Positions 15,682-25,152 of a stretch of DNA of 53,689 bases are shown piece after piece (position 1 is the stretch's first letter; the number at the start of each line of letters is the position of its first letter). The DNA is taken from contig ONIM01000010.1 of NCBI GenBank assembly GCA_900317885.1, positions 1 to 53,689 on the forward strand. The letters run 5' to 3'. A program made the translations under genes and the position numbers. Origin of the DNA: an uncultured Bacteroidales bacterium. GTDB lineage: Bacteria > Bacteroidota > Bacteroidia > Bacteroidales > Paludibacteraceae. Under the pieces are notes generated by a model that searched no databases, had not been told where the DNA came from, and was given only the letters and a program-made list of their open reading frames with translations.

Positions 15682-16855
15682 TACGTTTTCCTGCAAAAAG
15701 GTCGTATTTATTAAATTGGCAATCGAGTTCGCCGTTGAGGAGGTGGTATTTCTTGGAAGGTTTGAGACCGATGCACTTCATCGCCGCAGCGTTGGAAGAG
15801 ATGATCCACGCGGTAGAACCTGCAAACTGGTGTTTGAGGGTCGAACCGATAGCGGCATAGAGGTCCTCCATCTCTTTGTTGGAATGGAGCCGCTCGCCGT
15901 AAGGGGGATTCAGCATCACCAGAGGTGAGGTCCCACCCTTGGTCTCCTCCGTAGGGAGGGTATAAGGACTCTTGATTTCCTCGATGCGAATCTGTTTGAG
16001 TTCGATATCTTTCTGCACACCGGCAGCTTTGATATTCTTGGCAGCTTGCTGGATGGCATAGAAAGAGGCATCGGAGCCGTATATCTTATGGGTAAAATCC
16101 CGCTCGTTACTATCGTCGTTGTAGATATCACTCCAGAGGTCGGCATCGAAATCCGGCCATTTCTCAAAGGCGTACGATGAACGGAAGACACCCGGAGCGA
16201 TGTTGCGTGCGATGAGTGCTGCCTCGATGAGGAAGGTTCCCGAACCGCACATCGGGTCATAGAGGTCGGATTGCCCGTTCCATCCAGCCATGAGCAACAT
16301 GCCAGCAGCCAGCACTTCGGAGATGGGTGCTTCGGTTGTTGCGACGCGGTAGCCGCGCTTATGGAGACTCTCGCCGGAGCTGTCAAGCGAGACCGTCACT
16401 TGCTCGTTACCGATATGGATATTGATGAGCAGGTCGGGTTCGCGGGTGCTCACCGAGGGGCGTTGGTTTTCTTTCTCCAGCCAGTAGTCGGCGATGGCGT
16501 CCTTGACACGGTACGTGACGAAACGGCTGTTTCGGAAGGTCTCGCTATAGACGGTAGCGTCGATGGCAAAGGTAGTGGAGGATTGCATGTACGCGCTCCA
16601 ATTGATTTTCTTGAGTTGGTTATAGAGCGCGTCGGTATCTTTGACTTTGAAAGAAGCGATGGGTACGAGAATGCGCAAGGCGGTACGCAGACAGAGATTC
16701 GCACGATACAGGAGCGCTTTGTCACCACGGAAAGAAACAGCTCGGCGTTCGAGTTGCACCTCGTTAGCTCCAAGAGCTATCAGCTCCTGCGCCAGAACCT
16801 CTTCGAGACCTTTAAAAGTCTTCGCTAACATAGAAAAAGTAGCCTGCTGTTTCAT
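15659..16855 (-). CDS. rlmL: THUMP-domain 23S rRNA guanine-N2 methyltransferase (RlmL-like)
   Basis: At 398 residues it equals the methyltransferase half of E. coli RlmKL plus a THUMP domain (residues about 45-165). The catalytic domain carries SAM-binding [15 protein letters not shown] near 200 and the amino-methyltransferase motif NPPYG near 318. Expected activity is m2G formation in 23S rRNA. A repeat-like stretch at 15922-15966 encodes [17 protein letters not shown], directly before the NPPY motif. Confidence 0.88.
   Translation of the reverse strand: MKQQATFSMLAKTFKGLEEVLAQELIALGANEVQLERRAVSFRGDKALLYRANLCLRTALRILVPIASFKVKDTDALYNQLKKINWSAYMQSSTTFAIDATVYSETFRNSRFVTYRVKDAIADYWLEKENQRPSVSTREPDLLINIHIGNEQVTVSLDSSGESLHKRGYRVATTEAPISEVLAAGMLLMAGWNGQSDLYDPMCGSGTFLIEAALIARNIAPGVFRSSYAFEKWPDFDADLWSDIYNDDSNERDFTHKIYGSDASFYAIQQAAKNIKAAGVQKDIELKQIRIEEIKSPYTLPTEETKGGTSPLVMLNPPYGERLHSNKEMEDLYAAIGSTLKHQFAGSTAWIISSNAAAMKCIGLKPSKKYHLLNGELDCQFNKYDLFAGKRNESIIHS
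15922..15966. repeat. G/C-rich micro-repeat inside rlmL
   Basis: CCTCCGTAGGGAGG lies beside a GGTCCCACCC block. It encodes an extra loop just before the NPPYG motif. Its layout resembles, but is not identical to, the murF/murI element. Confidence 0.45.
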
Positions 16856-16871
16856 TTTTTAGCAAAAATAT

Positions 16872-16902
16872 TTGTATAATTCAAATTTTTGTAGTACCTT
16901 TG
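16872..16902 (+). promoter_or_regulatory. Promoter of tRNA-Ser(TGA)
   Basis: TTGT (16872-16875), 19 bp, TACCTTTG (16895-16902). Confidence 0.8.
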
Positions 16903-16915
16903 CACCCGCTTTTGA

Positions 16916-17000
16916 GGAAAGATGGCAGAGTGGTCTATTGCGTCGGTCTTGAAAACCGAAGTACTGAAAGGTACCGGGGGTTCGAATCCCTCTCTTTCCG
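16916..17000 (+). tRNA. tRNA-Ser(TGA)
   Basis: 85 bases; acceptor GGAAAGA/TCTTTCC, anticodon loop CTTGAAA (anticodon TGA), long variable arm, T loop TTCGAAT. CCA is not encoded. Confidence 0.95.
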
Positions 17001-17144
17001 CTTTAAAATTCATAGGGACATCTCCATAGGGGTGTCCCTATAAATTTTATTGAGAAGGCAGGGCCTTCTCACCCCATCGGTCGGGGGGTCTCCGCCGCTG
17101 CGCTCTGTCGATTAATGCTCCGCATTTCTCGAATCCCTCTCTTT
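16982..17144. repeat. 16-bp duplication of the tRNA-Ser 3' end
   Basis: TCGAATCCCTCTCTTT at 16982-16997, inside the tRNA, recurs at 17129-17144, where it touches the stop codon of the next gene. The 129 bases between hold the terminator and no gene. Confidence 0.75.
17005..17047 (+). terminator. Terminator of tRNA-Ser(TGA)
   Basis: ATAGGGACA pairs with TGTCCCTAT around a 12-base loop, extended by AAAATT/AAATTTT and ending in a U-rich tail. Confidence 0.8.
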
Positions 17145-18021
17145 ATTTCTTCAGTTGGAAGGGGAAGGAGCCGATGAGATTTCCTTCGCAGAAGAAATCG
17201 ATGGTATAGAATCCTTTCTCCACTCCGGTATTTTCGTCGAGCGGGCAGTAGCAAATGCCTGCGTAAGGCTCGCCTGTAAACTCTATCTGCTGGGTCATCG
17301 AGAAGGATATTTCTCCGCTCTCGAAGGCAAAGAGTTTTGTTTCAGACTCACCGATGAGGTCTCCGTTGGGTGTGATCACACGTACATAGAGGTCTTTAAG
17401 TCCGGGTGTACAAGTGATATTTTTTGCGATCGCGTAGTCGAATTGCAGTTTGCGCACATGGCTGGCAATGCGGGTCTTGCGGTCGTTCTTGTTGAGCATC
17501 GTGACGGTGCAAGAAGTGATCTCCAACATGGAAGCACGCGTAACGGTCTCGGTGAGTTGGGTGTTCGCCTGAGTCAGTTGTTCGTTATGCTGACGGACTT
17601 GCTGGTTCTCTTGGCGAACCTGGATATTCTCCTCCGTAAGGCGCGCGTTGGTAGCATTGAGCGAGTCAATCTGGCGGACATAATCGCGCATGACGGCACG
17701 TACGGTAGCCAGTTCTTTTTTCAGTTCCGCAATCTTACGGGCGTTAGAGGCCTTGGTGGTACGCAGTTCCTCAAGGAGATCCTGAACGCGCTGTTGCTCA
17801 CGGCTCAAGAGATCTTGGAGGCTATCGTTGCGGATATCCATCTGCTGATAGCCGTCGAACTGAAGGGCGAGATCTTCGTACTCCTCCTGCAGTTCTTCTT
17901 TCTCAATGGTCATCTGCTCCACCATCTCGTTGAGCTCCTGCCGCTGGGAGAGATTCCAGATGACGAGTCCGATGATGGCAGCCACTAATAGGATTAAAAC
18001 TATGATATATGATTTTTTCAT
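17143..18021 (-). CDS. Membrane-anchored coiled-coil protein, hypothetical
   Basis: One N-terminal membrane helix (IIVLILLVAAIIGLVIWNL) is followed by about 130 residues of coiled coil (Glu/Gln-rich, to about residue 165). A C-terminal beta domain of about 120 residues follows (SCTVTMLNKNDRKTRIASHV to FFCEGNLIGSFPFQLKK). The same architecture is frequent in Bacteroidota. Its ATG overlaps the murF stop as TAATG, so it is translated after murF. A structural envelope role is inference. Confidence 0.8.
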   Translation of the reverse strand: MKKSYIIVLILLVAAIIGLVIWNLSQRQELNEMVEQMTIEKEELQEEYEDLALQFDGYQQMDIRNDSLQDLLSREQQRVQDLLEELRTTKASNARKIAELKKELATVRAVMRDYVRQIDSLNATNARLTEENIQVRQENQQVRQHNEQLTQANTQLTETVTRASMLEITSCTVTMLNKNDRKTRIASHVRKLQFDYAIAKNITCTPGLKDLYVRVITPNGDLIGESETKLFAFESGEISFSMTQQIEFTGEPYAGICYCPLDENTGVEKGFYTIDFFCEGNLIGSFPFQLKK

Positions 18022-19271
18022 TATAGGAATGGGATTACTTTTTCTAATTGGTTCGACCGACTACCCTTGAGGAGGATGGTATATCCGCTGAGGGCTTCGG
18101 TCTGCAAGTATGCACAGAGATCTTCCACGTTGTTGAAGATGGGATACGGGGCTGTGGTCGCTTTGTATTCCTCTCCGACGAGGAGGACGCGATCGGCTTT
18201 GCGCTCAAGGAGCATGTTGACGATATTCTGATGCTCGAGATGGCTGTACTCGCCGAGTTCTCGCATGGCGCCGAGGATATAGGCCTTCGGCATTTGTGAT
18301 TTATGATTTATGATTTGTGATTTGTCAAAAGCGTTTATAGCTGCGGTCATGGAGGTAGGGTTGGCGTTATAGGCATCCACGACAACCGTGTTGCGCCCGG
18401 TCTGCATGAGTTGGGAACGGTTGTTGGAGGGAATATAGGCGCGGATAGCTGCTAACGCCGCTTCCTCGCTCACGCCAAAATAGCGTCCGACACAGATTGC
18501 TGCCGAGACGTTCTCGGCATTGTAACCTCCGACCAGATGGGTGTCTGAAGGCATTGAGCCGGTGTGATACTCCACGGTTTTCAAGTCTCCTGCCATTTGC
18601 GCCAAGTACGGGTTATCGATGTTTCGGAAACAGAAACCATTATGCGCGCGAAGGAAATCGTATAACTCGGCTTTGGTACGCATGACACCTTCAAAAGAGC
18701 CGAATCCCTGCAGATGTGCTTTGCCGACGTTGGTAATGAGGCCGTAGTTCGGTTCGGCTATCTCCACCAGTTCTTTGATGTCTCCGGGATGCGACGCGCC
18801 CATCTCCACAATCGCCATCTCGTGCGCGCGCGTTATAGATAATAAGGTGAGGGGCACGCCAATCTGGTTGTTGAGATTGCCTTGGGTGTAATAGAGGTTG
18901 TACTTCGTAGAGAGGACAGCGGCACAAAGCTCTTTGGTTGTTGTCTTTCCGTTCGTGCCGGTGATGCCGAGGATCGGCAGAGCGAGTTCACGCCGCCAAG
19001 CGCGGGCGAGGTCTTGAAGCAAGCCTACCCCCGCCCCCTCCCTGAAGGGAAGGGAGATACGTTCTTTATATTCGGCAGGAAGAAGATTATACTTCTCTTT
19101 ATCTTCCATCAAAACCCACTCTGCCCCTTGACGGAAGGCTTGCTCCACGAAGTCGTTACCGTCGAAGTGTTCCCCTTTGAGCGCAACAAAGATAGAGCCG
19201 GAAGTGACCTTCCGGCTATCTGTCGTTACGTGCAGGGATTCCTTATTTTTTATTAGGAAGTTCCAGTCCAT
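18021..19271 (-). CDS. murF: UDP-N-acetylmuramoyl-tripeptide--D-alanyl-D-alanine ligase (MurF)
   Basis: The ATG at 19271 (MDWNFLIKNKESLHVTTDSR) gives 416 residues and overlaps the end of the MFS gene by 29 bases. Signatures: TTDSRKVTSGSIFVALKGEHFDGN, the ATP loop GITGTNGKTTTKEL near residue 105, and GYNAENVSAAI. It adds D-Ala-D-Ala to the peptidoglycan precursor in the cytoplasm. Two foreign-looking inserts are present: RISLPFREGAGVGLLQ from a G/C-rich micro-repeat and KSQIINHKSQ from a heptamer array, both in-frame. Confidence 0.93.
   Translation of the reverse strand: MDWNFLIKNKESLHVTTDSRKVTSGSIFVALKGEHFDGNDFVEQAFRQGAEWVLMEDKEKYNLLPAEYKERISLPFREGAGVGLLQDLARAWRRELALPILGITGTNGKTTTKELCAAVLSTKYNLYYTQGNLNNQIGVPLTLLSITRAHEMAIVEMGASHPGDIKELVEIAEPNYGLITNVGKAHLQGFGSFEGVMRTKAELYDFLRAHNGFCFRNIDNPYLAQMAGDLKTVEYHTGSMPSDTHLVGGYNAENVSAAICVGRYFGVSEEAALAAIRAYIPSNNRSQLMQTGRNTVVVDAYNANPTSMTAAINAFDKSQIINHKSQMPKAYILGAMRELGEYSHLEHQNIVNMLLERKADRVLLVGEEYKATTAPYPIFNNVEDLCAYLQTEALSGYTILLKGSRSNQLEKVIPFL
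18291..18325. repeat. Heptamer array inside murF
   Basis: Five units in register: CATTTGT, GATTTAT, GATTTAT, GATTTGT, GATTTGT. It encodes KSQIINHKSQM on the minus strand, between DAYNANPTSM and KAYILGAMRELG. Confidence 0.85.
19020..19058. repeat. G/C-rich quasi-palindrome inside murF
   Basis: On the minus strand, 37 of 39 bases are identical to 31705-31743 in murI. Core CCCTTCAGGG with flanking G runs. In murF it is read as SLPFREGAGVGL; in murI the same DNA is read one frame over. Confidence 0.9.
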
Positions 19272-20613
19272 AGTTTTTACGTTTATCCTCCACTTTGAGG
19301 GCGAGGGACAATAAGAATGCCAGTACGCCGAACGAAGCAAAGACAATCATAGGCACGAGGTATCCGTCGGTAGCCACACGCAGTTTGCCGATGAGCAGCG
19401 GCACGAGACAGAGACCGATATTCTGCACCCAGAAAATCAGGCAATACGCAGAGCCGAGCACTTTCTCGTCGATGATCTTCGGCACGGAGGGCCACATGGA
19501 TGCAGGTACGAGCGAGAAGCTGACACCGAGTACCAGAATAGTGATCAGTGCGAGCGTCTTCGAGGGATAGAGCGGTAAGACAAATGCGAAGACACTATGG
19601 CAAGCGATCATGATCACAGCTCCCAAAAGCATCATCGATGCACCTTTGCCTTTGTAATCTATGAAGGCACCGAGGAACGGCGTGAGTACCATTGCGAGTA
19701 TCGGGAACCACTTGAAGAGTCCAGCTGCCTCGGCATTGGAGATGGCGAGTGTCTCTTCCAGGAAGTTCGTTGCGAAACGCTGGAAGGGGAAGATTGCGGA
19801 GTAATAGAGTACGCAGAGGAGTGCGATGATCCAGAACATCTTCGAGGTCAAGATCTGCTTGAGGTCGGAAACGTGGAACTCGTCCTCCGGATCTTTCTCC
19901 AGAGTAGCCTCTCCGATAGCCACAAGTTGGGAATCGAAGGACTTATCCATGATCGTGAAGACAAAGAAATTGAGCAGACCGATGACAAGGAGCGCTGATG
20001 CAAAGAGCAGCGGAGCGGTAACTGAATTAACACCATCCACCGCGAAGTGCTGGCTGATCATCGGGGAGAGCCACATCGCTCCGAAGACGCCGAGACGTGC
20101 GATAGCCATCTCCAAGCCCATAGCGAGCGCCATCTCTTTGCCTTTGAACCATTTCGCAAGGACCTTACTAACCGTCGTTCCAGCCATCTCACAGCCGCAG
20201 CCGAAGATCATGAATCCGAACATCGCCAGTTTGGCGGAACCGGGCATAGAAGGCCACCATGCGTTAAGCCATTCAACGGTATTGGCGTCCGCCCAGGAGA
20301 TGCCCCAGAACTTGATGGCTGCGCCGATCACCATGAGTGAAGCGGATAGCAATCCGGTGAAACGGACTCCCATCTTATCGAGGATGATACCAGCGATGAT
20401 GAGGAAACCGAAGACGTTCAGCAGGTACTCACCCGCGGCATAAGTTCCAAACACGCCCTGATCCCATCCCAGCGTGTCGTTGAGCAGGGAAGCCAGCGGC
20501 GAGAGGATATCTACGAACATGTAAGCGAAGAACATCATCGAAGCCACTAGGACCAGGACTGTCCAACGCGCCACAGCGCTATCGCGAAGGGTCTTTTGGA
20601 GTTTTTCTACCAT
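19243..20613 (-). CDS. MFS transporter
   Basis: The 456-residue protein has twelve predicted membrane segments. Typical MFS features are visible: the helix 2-3 loop with DKMGVRF near residue 80, and a central cytoplasmic loop of about 40 residues (EATLEKDPEDEFHVSDLKQILTS region). It resembles the nitrate/oxalate-type or uncharacterised Bacteroidota MFS group; the substrate is unknown. Its end overlaps the murF start, so it heads a coupled unit with murF. Confidence 0.85.
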   Translation of the reverse strand: MVEKLQKTLRDSAVARWTVLVLVASMMFFAYMFVDILSPLASLLNDTLGWDQGVFGTYAAGEYLLNVFGFLIIAGIILDKMGVRFTGLLSASLMVIGAAIKFWGISWADANTVEWLNAWWPSMPGSAKLAMFGFMIFGCGCEMAGTTVSKVLAKWFKGKEMALAMGLEMAIARLGVFGAMWLSPMISQHFAVDGVNSVTAPLLFASALLVIGLLNFFVFTIMDKSFDSQLVAIGEATLEKDPEDEFHVSDLKQILTSKMFWIIALLCVLYYSAIFPFQRFATNFLEETLAISNAEAAGLFKWFPILAMVLTPFLGAFIDYKGKGASMMLLGAVIMIACHSVFAFVLPLYPSKTLALITILVLGVSFSLVPASMWPSVPKIIDEKVLGSAYCLIFWVQNIGLCLVPLLIGKLRVATDGYLVPMIVFASFGVLAFLLSLALKVEDKRKNYGLELPNKK

Positions 20614-20704
20614 AATTGTAGGAATATGAATTTTTCTTTTTTAGCCACTCAGCCTTTTTCTTCTCGTACTCGGCGTAGTGGGATTCCAAATAGCCGTCAG
20701 CCAT
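20579..20704 (-). CDS. Small Lys-rich protein (41 aa) coupled to skp
   Basis: ATG at 20704 shares one base with the stop of the upstream Skp-like gene (TAATG), strong evidence for translational coupling. The peptide starts MADGYLESHYAEYEKKKAEW and ends in a Lys-rich tail; it overlaps the MFS start by 35 bases. Small proteins with YLE...YEKKKAEWLKKK motifs recur beside Bacteroidales genes but have no assigned function. Confidence 0.6.
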   Translation of the reverse strand: MADGYLESHYAEYEKKKAEWLKKKNSYSYNYGRKTPKDPSR

Positions 20705-21195
20705 TATTTGATGCCGAGTTCTTTTTTGACAGCCGGTGTAACATCGCTGGCATCAGCTCCGATATGAACCATAGCCTGGCTATCGAAGATATAGGTATAT
20801 CCTTCGCGCTCGCCGACAGCCTTGATCGCCTTAGCCATCTTCTCGTGCACGGGAGTCAGGAGTTCCTGTTGCTTACGCTGGATATCCTGCTCTGCAGTCT
20901 GATAGAAGAGCTGGATGCGCTGCTGCATCTCCTGAAGCTCCTGCTGGCGGATTTGTTTTACTGCGTCAGCCATGGTAGCCTCCTGCGCCTGGTAGTCCTG
21001 CGCTTTCTTCTGTATCTCCTCGTTCATGGAAGCGAGTTGGGTCTCGTACTGGTTCTGGATGGTATCCATTTTCAGTTTTACCTGTGCTACTTCGGGCATC
21101 TGCGCGAAGAGTTCCTGGGTGTTGATGTGACCAAATTTCTGTGCGCTGGCAAGCATCGGCAGAGCCAGCATGAGAGTGATGATAATTTTTTTCAT
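20704..21195 (-). CDS. Skp/OmpH-family periplasmic chaperone (second copy)
   Basis: A signal peptide (MKKIIITLMLALPMLASAQ) is followed by an OmpH-type fold. The N-terminal strand is KFGHINTQELFAQMPEV, a long coiled-coil tentacle runs over residues about 40-115, and the C-terminal strand is GYTYIFDSQAMVHIG. Length 163 is typical. It keeps unfolded outer-membrane proteins soluble for BamA, encoded upstream. It is separated from the first copy by a structured gap at 21233-21299. Confidence 0.88.
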   Translation of the reverse strand: MKKIIITLMLALPMLASAQKFGHINTQELFAQMPEVAQVKLKMDTIQNQYETQLASMNEEIQKKAQDYQAQEATMADAVKQIRQQELQEMQQRIQLFYQTAEQDIQRKQQELLTPVHEKMAKAIKAVGEREGYTYIFDSQAMVHIGADASDVTPAVKKELGIK

Positions 21196-21232
21196 TTTTT
21201 CGATATTTTATATTATTTATTACGTTTTGAAA

Positions 21233-21299
21233 TGTTCCACGACCCTTATTTAAGTCTTACTTGAGTCTTACTTAAGTCTTACTTGCCTTCCGTGGAACA
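21233..21299. repeat. Hairpin enclosing three 11-bp tandem repeats between the skp genes
   Basis: TGTTCCACG (21233-21241) and CGTGGAACA (21291-21299) are perfect inverted arms. Inside are TAAGTCTTACT, TGAGTCTTACT and TAAGTCTTACT (21251-21283). It fills the gap between two co-directional skp genes. Confidence 0.75.
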
Positions 21300-21305
21300 A
21301 TCTTA

Positions 21306-21824
21306 TTATTTTGCGCCGAGTTTGCGGAGTACCTGATCGGAGATGTCGAGTTTGGAGGACATATAGATCAGGGATGGGTCTGCAGAGCGGTCCTTGACGA
21401 TGTCGATCCGTTTCTCGTTGGCGAGATCCTGGATGGCCGTGTATATCTCGTCCTGGATGGGTTTGATGAGCGCTTCGCGTTTCTTGTATAGTTCACCCTC
21501 CTGTCCGAAATACTTGCGTTTGAGTTCCAGGACTTCCTGTTCTTTTTTCACGATCTCCTGCTCGCGTTGGGTCCGCATGGTCTCCGAGAGGAAGATCTGC
21601 TCCGTTTGGTAGTTGGTAGCCATGACGCGTGCTTCCTGTTGGGCCGCGTCTATCTCCTTCTGCCACCGCTTGGAGAGCATCGAAAGCTGCTCATTCGCCT
21701 GCTCGTATTGGGGCAGGTTTTTGAGGATATACGCCATGTCGATATAGGCTATCGATTGGTCTTTAGCAAAAGTTGTGCCAGAAGCCATTACGGCAATCAA
21801 TAATAGGATAATAATTCTTTTCAT
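21306..21824 (-). CDS. Skp/OmpH-family periplasmic chaperone (first copy)
   Basis: The start at 21824 (MKRIIILLLIAVMASGTTFA) gives 172 residues. After the signal peptide comes SIAYIDMAYILKNLPQYEQA, then a long coiled coil, and the C-terminal beta part KRIDIVKDRSADPSLIYM. It lies 5 bases after bamA. With the second copy it forms a tandem pair as in many Bacteroidota. Confidence 0.88.
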   Translation of the reverse strand: MKRIIILLLIAVMASGTTFAKDQSIAYIDMAYILKNLPQYEQANEQLSMLSKRWQKEIDAAQQEARVMATNYQTEQIFLSETMRTQREQEIVKKEQEVLELKRKYFGQEGELYKKREALIKPIQDEIYTAIQDLANEKRIDIVKDRSADPSLIYMSSKLDISDQVLRKLGAK

Positions 21825-21829
21825 AATCT

Positions 21830-24424
21830 TTATAGTTCTTGTCCGAGGACGAAGTGGAACTGGCTTCCGCCGTATTGTTTGGAGCCGTTGATCTCGTCGA
21901 ATCCCCATCCCCAGTCAATACCGAGGAGTCCGAACATCGGCAGGAAGATACGTACACCCAAGCCGGCTGAACGCTTGAGGTTGAAGGGGTTGTAGTCTTT
22001 GATATCCGAGAAGCAGTTACCGGCCTCGAGGAAGACGTGCGCCCAGATGGTAGCATTCTGCTCCAGAGAGATCGGGTAACGGAGCTCCATGGTGAATTTG
22101 TTATAAAGGTAACCCATATTACGTCCGGTAGCCACGTCGTACGGGGTAAGTGAACCGGATGAGTAACCACGCATAGCGACATACTCGGTAGCGTAGCTGG
22201 TATAGCTAGACATACCATCACCACCCATATAGAAGGACTCAAACGGGGATTTAGCATACTGGTTGTAGTGGCCCAGATAACCAAACTCCGCACGGGTCAT
22301 GAGGACCAGTTTGCTGTCGCGCGTAAGCGGCGTGAAGACCTTTCCGGAGAACTTCCACTTATGATACTCGATGAGGTGGTACTTCTCGGAAGTGGAGAGT
22401 TGGGAGTAGTCTTTCTTGTTAAAGAGCGACCAAGGCGGCGTAAGTTTGACACCGATGGTGAACTGCGAACCGCGGCGTGTGTAGATCGGGTTATCGATGG
22501 ACGAACGGGATATCTGCAGGTTCAGGGCGAGGTTATGAGAGGTACCATCGGAGATCAGCAAGTACGGCCAATCCTTCATCATATACATCTGATAACTCAG
22601 TTCGCCGTAGAAGGTGAAGTAGTCGTCGGGCCAGCGGAGACGCTTACCATAACCGACCGAGATACCGAGCGTACGGAGGTATTTATCCTTATCCGCCTCA
22701 GACTCCGCGAGCTGCTGGTAGTAGTTGCTGTTTCCGGAGTAGTAATAGTAGTTGGAATAGGTGTTATAGAGGTTCTGGTAGGCGCGTTGGTAACGGCTGG
22801 AGTAACCCGTCTGGTTGGCGAAATAGATACTTGCGCTCAAGCTGTTCGGGCGCTTACCACCGAGCCAAGGCTCCAAGAAGGAGATGGAGGCGGAGGTATA
22901 ATAGATACCGTTCGTGCGCGCGTTAATAGAGAAGGTCTGACCCTCACCCTGCGGCACGATGCGGTAGGATTTCTTATTGAAGAGGTTCTGGATGGCGAAG
23001 TTGGTGAACTTGAGTCCCAGAGAGCCCACGAGACCCGTTGCGCCCCAACCGAGTGAGAACTCAATCTGGTCGGAGGACTTGGTCTCCAGCTGGTAGGTGA
23101 TGTCCACGGTTCCCTCTTCGGGGTTCGGCTGGATATCCGGCACAAGTTTCTCCTGGTCAAAATGGCCCATCTGCGCCAACTCACGGAGCGAACGCATAAT
23201 ATCCGACTGCGAGTAGAGCTGACCGGGTTTGGTATATAACTCACGGCGGACAACATGCTCATAAACGCGGGTGTTTCCGACAATCTTGACCTCGTTGATG
23301 GTAGCGGGTTTGCCTTCGTACATACGCATCTCAAAGTCGATGGAGTCGTTGGAGACGTTGACCTCGACGGGCTCGACGTTGAAGAAGAGGTAACCGCGGT
23401 CGGTATAGAGTTTGGATACCGCATCGTCGTCGTTGGTGAGACGGTCGTTGAGAGTCTTGAGGTTATAGACATCGCCGGGTTTGACACCCAGAGTAGCGTC
23501 CAGCAGTTCGTACGGATAGACGGTATTGCCAACCCATTTGACAGAGCGGACGTAGTATTTGTCACCCTCGCTGATGGTCATATAGATATCCACACGGTTC
23601 GGGTCCTCAGGGTTCGGGACGACACTATCCGCCACGATATAAGCGTCGCGGAAACCATGCTCGTTATACTTCTCGATAACCGCCTGTTTGTCCTTCTCAT
23701 ACTCCTCGCGAACGAATTTCTTGGTCCGAAAGAGGTTGACGATATCGTTATCATTGGTTTTCTTCATCGCCTTGTTGATCTGGCGATGGGTGAGGTTCTT
23801 GTTGCCGGTGATATAGATCTTTCCGACCTTGGTTTTGGACTTTTTATCCACGCCGATGAGGACTTTGACGTAGCCCGGATGGTCGGCATCGTTGCGCTGG
23901 ATGACATGCACTTCGGCGTTATGGAAACCTTTCTCCGCAAGGTATTTCTTGATTACCGTTTTCGCATGATCCTCGAGGTTGGGCGTCATCTGCGAGCCCT
24001 GCCGGATACCGGCTTTCACCTCCACGTCCTCGCGCTCGCTTTTCTTGAGTCCTTCGTAGCGCACTTCGCTGATACGGGGCCGTTGCTCCAACTCAATAAC
24101 CAGCCATATCTTGGTGCCTTCGATCTTCTTCGCTTTGATCTTGACGGAGGAGAAGAGTCCTTGCTTCCAGAAGCGTTTGATAGCCTTGGTGATCTGGTCT
24201 CCCGGCACTTCAATCTTATCGCCGACCGCCAAGCCGGAGAAACCGATAAGCACGAAATCCTCGTAGCTATCGGCGCCCTGCACCTCGATGCCCGCGATCT
24301 CGTAGGTCTTACGCGTCATACCGTATTCGATCTCAGGTACATCAGCGGCAGGCACAGAGTCGTTCTGCGCCCACAAGCCAAGACTGAATACCAGCAATAA
24401 TAGTATATTAATGAATCTGTTCAC
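21830..24424 (-). CDS. bamA: Outer membrane protein assembly factor BamA
   Basis: The likely start is GTG at 24424 (read [20 protein letters not shown]), inside the end of uppS; the longer frame lacks a plausible start. The 864-residue protein has five POTRA domains (about residues 40-420) followed by a C-terminal 16-strand barrel. The lid-loop motif is visible as [11 protein letters not shown] and the end reads [13 protein letters not shown]. It inserts barrel proteins into the outer membrane. Its neighbours uppS and two skp genes match the conserved envelope cluster. Confidence 0.93.
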   Translation of the reverse strand: MNRFINILLLLVFSLGLWAQNDSVPAADVPEIEYGMTRKTYEIAGIEVQGADSYEDFVLIGFSGLAVGDKIEVPGDQITKAIKRFWKQGLFSSVKIKAKKIEGTKIWLVIELEQRPRISEVRYEGLKKSEREDVEVKAGIRQGSQMTPNLEDHAKTVIKKYLAEKGFHNAEVHVIQRNDADHPGYVKVLIGVDKKSKTKVGKIYITGNKNLTHRQINKAMKKTNDNDIVNLFRTKKFVREEYEKDKQAVIEKYNEHGFRDAYIVADSVVPNPEDPNRVDIYMTISEGDKYYVRSVKWVGNTVYPYELLDATLGVKPGDVYNLKTLNDRLTNDDDAVSKLYTDRGYLFFNVEPVEVNVSNDSIDFEMRMYEGKPATINEVKIVGNTRVYEHVVRRELYTKPGQLYSQSDIMRSLRELAQMGHFDQEKLVPDIQPNPEEGTVDITYQLETKSSDQIEFSLGWGATGLVGSLGLKFTNFAIQNLFNKKSYRIVPQGEGQTFSINARTNGIYYTSASISFLEPWLGGKRPNSLSASIYFANQTGYSSRYQRAYQNLYNTYSNYYYYSGNSNYYQQLAESEADKDKYLRTLGISVGYGKRLRWPDDYFTFYGELSYQMYMMKDWPYLLISDGTSHNLALNLQISRSSIDNPIYTRRGSQFTIGVKLTPPWSLFNKKDYSQLSTSEKYHLIEYHKWKFSGKVFTPLTRDSKLVLMTRAEFGYLGHYNQYAKSPFESFYMGGDGMSSYTSYATEYVAMRGYSSGSLTPYDVATGRNMGYLYNKFTMELRYPISLEQNATIWAHVFLEAGNCFSDIKDYNPFNLKRSAGLGVRIFLPMFGLLGIDWGWGFDEINGSKQYGGSQFHFVLGQEL

Positions 24425-25148
24425 TCGTTTTGCCAAATCTTCGTTCACGTTTCTGATAGTCCACGATTGCCTTATAGAACTCCTCGTCGGTAAACTCCGG
24501 CCAGAGGCAATCGGTGAAGTATAGCTCACTATAAGCCAACTGCCACAACAGGAAATTGCTGATACGATACTCGCCGCTGGTACGAATCAGGAGGTCGGGA
24601 TCCGGCATCTCGCGGGTCGTCATAAGGGAGCTGACCATCTGCTCGGTTACATCCTCCGGACGGAGTTGGCCGGCCTGGGTGAGGCGAACGGCCTCGCGTA
24701 CCGCCTCGATGATCTCCCACCGCGCGGAATAACTGAGGGCGATGACCATCGTCAGGCCGGTATTGCGGCTGGTTTGGTCTATACACGCAAGAAATTTCTG
24801 CTTCGTTCCCTCCGGGAGGCGGTTGATATCACCGATGGTCTGGAGGCGGACGTTGTTATTCATCAGCGTCGGCGTCTCCTTGGCGATCGTGTCCACCAGG
24901 AGCGTCATGAGGGCGTCCACCTCCTCCTTCGGGCGGTTCCAATTCTCCGTAGAGAAGGTATAGAGCGTGAGATACTCAATACCGAGTTTGGTAGCAGCCA
25001 CGGTAATATTATGGACGGTCTCCACGCCCTTTTTATGTCCAAACATACGCGCCAGGCCTTGCTTCTTAGCCCATCGGCCGTTGCCGTCCATGATGATCGC
25101 CACGTGACGTGGAAGACGCGCTGTGTCTATTTGTTCTTTATAGCTCAT
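24408..25148 (-). CDS. uppS: Isoprenyl transferase (undecaprenyl diphosphate synthase)
   Basis: The start at 25148 ([20 protein letters not shown]) gives 246 residues. Signatures of the cis-prenyltransferase family: [14 protein letters not shown] with the catalytic Asp, [13 protein letters not shown], and [19 protein letters not shown]. It makes the C55 lipid carrier for peptidoglycan. A longer frame upstream uses a non-ATG start and is not preferred. It overlaps bamA by 17 bases. Confidence 0.94.
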   Translation of the reverse strand: MSYKEQIDTARLPRHVAIIMDGNGRWAKKQGLARMFGHKKGVETVHNITVAATKLGIEYLTLYTFSTENWNRPKEEVDALMTLLVDTIAKETPTLMNNNVRLQTIGDINRLPEGTKQKFLACIDQTSRNTGLTMVIALSYSARWEIIEAVREAVRLTQAGQLRPEDVTEQMVSSLMTTREMPDPDLLIRTSGEYRISNFLLWQLAYSELYFTDCLWPEFTDEEFYKAIVDYQKRERRFGKTSEQIH

Positions 25149-25152
25149 TGTA

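Noticed and set aside
16982-17144. Genomic island bounded by tRNA att repeats
   Set aside because: Only 129 bases lie between the copies and they hold just the tRNA terminator, so no island is present now.
23255-24400. 381-codon plus-strand frame
   Set aside because: Antisense to bamA; composition is that of a shadow frame and no motif is visible.
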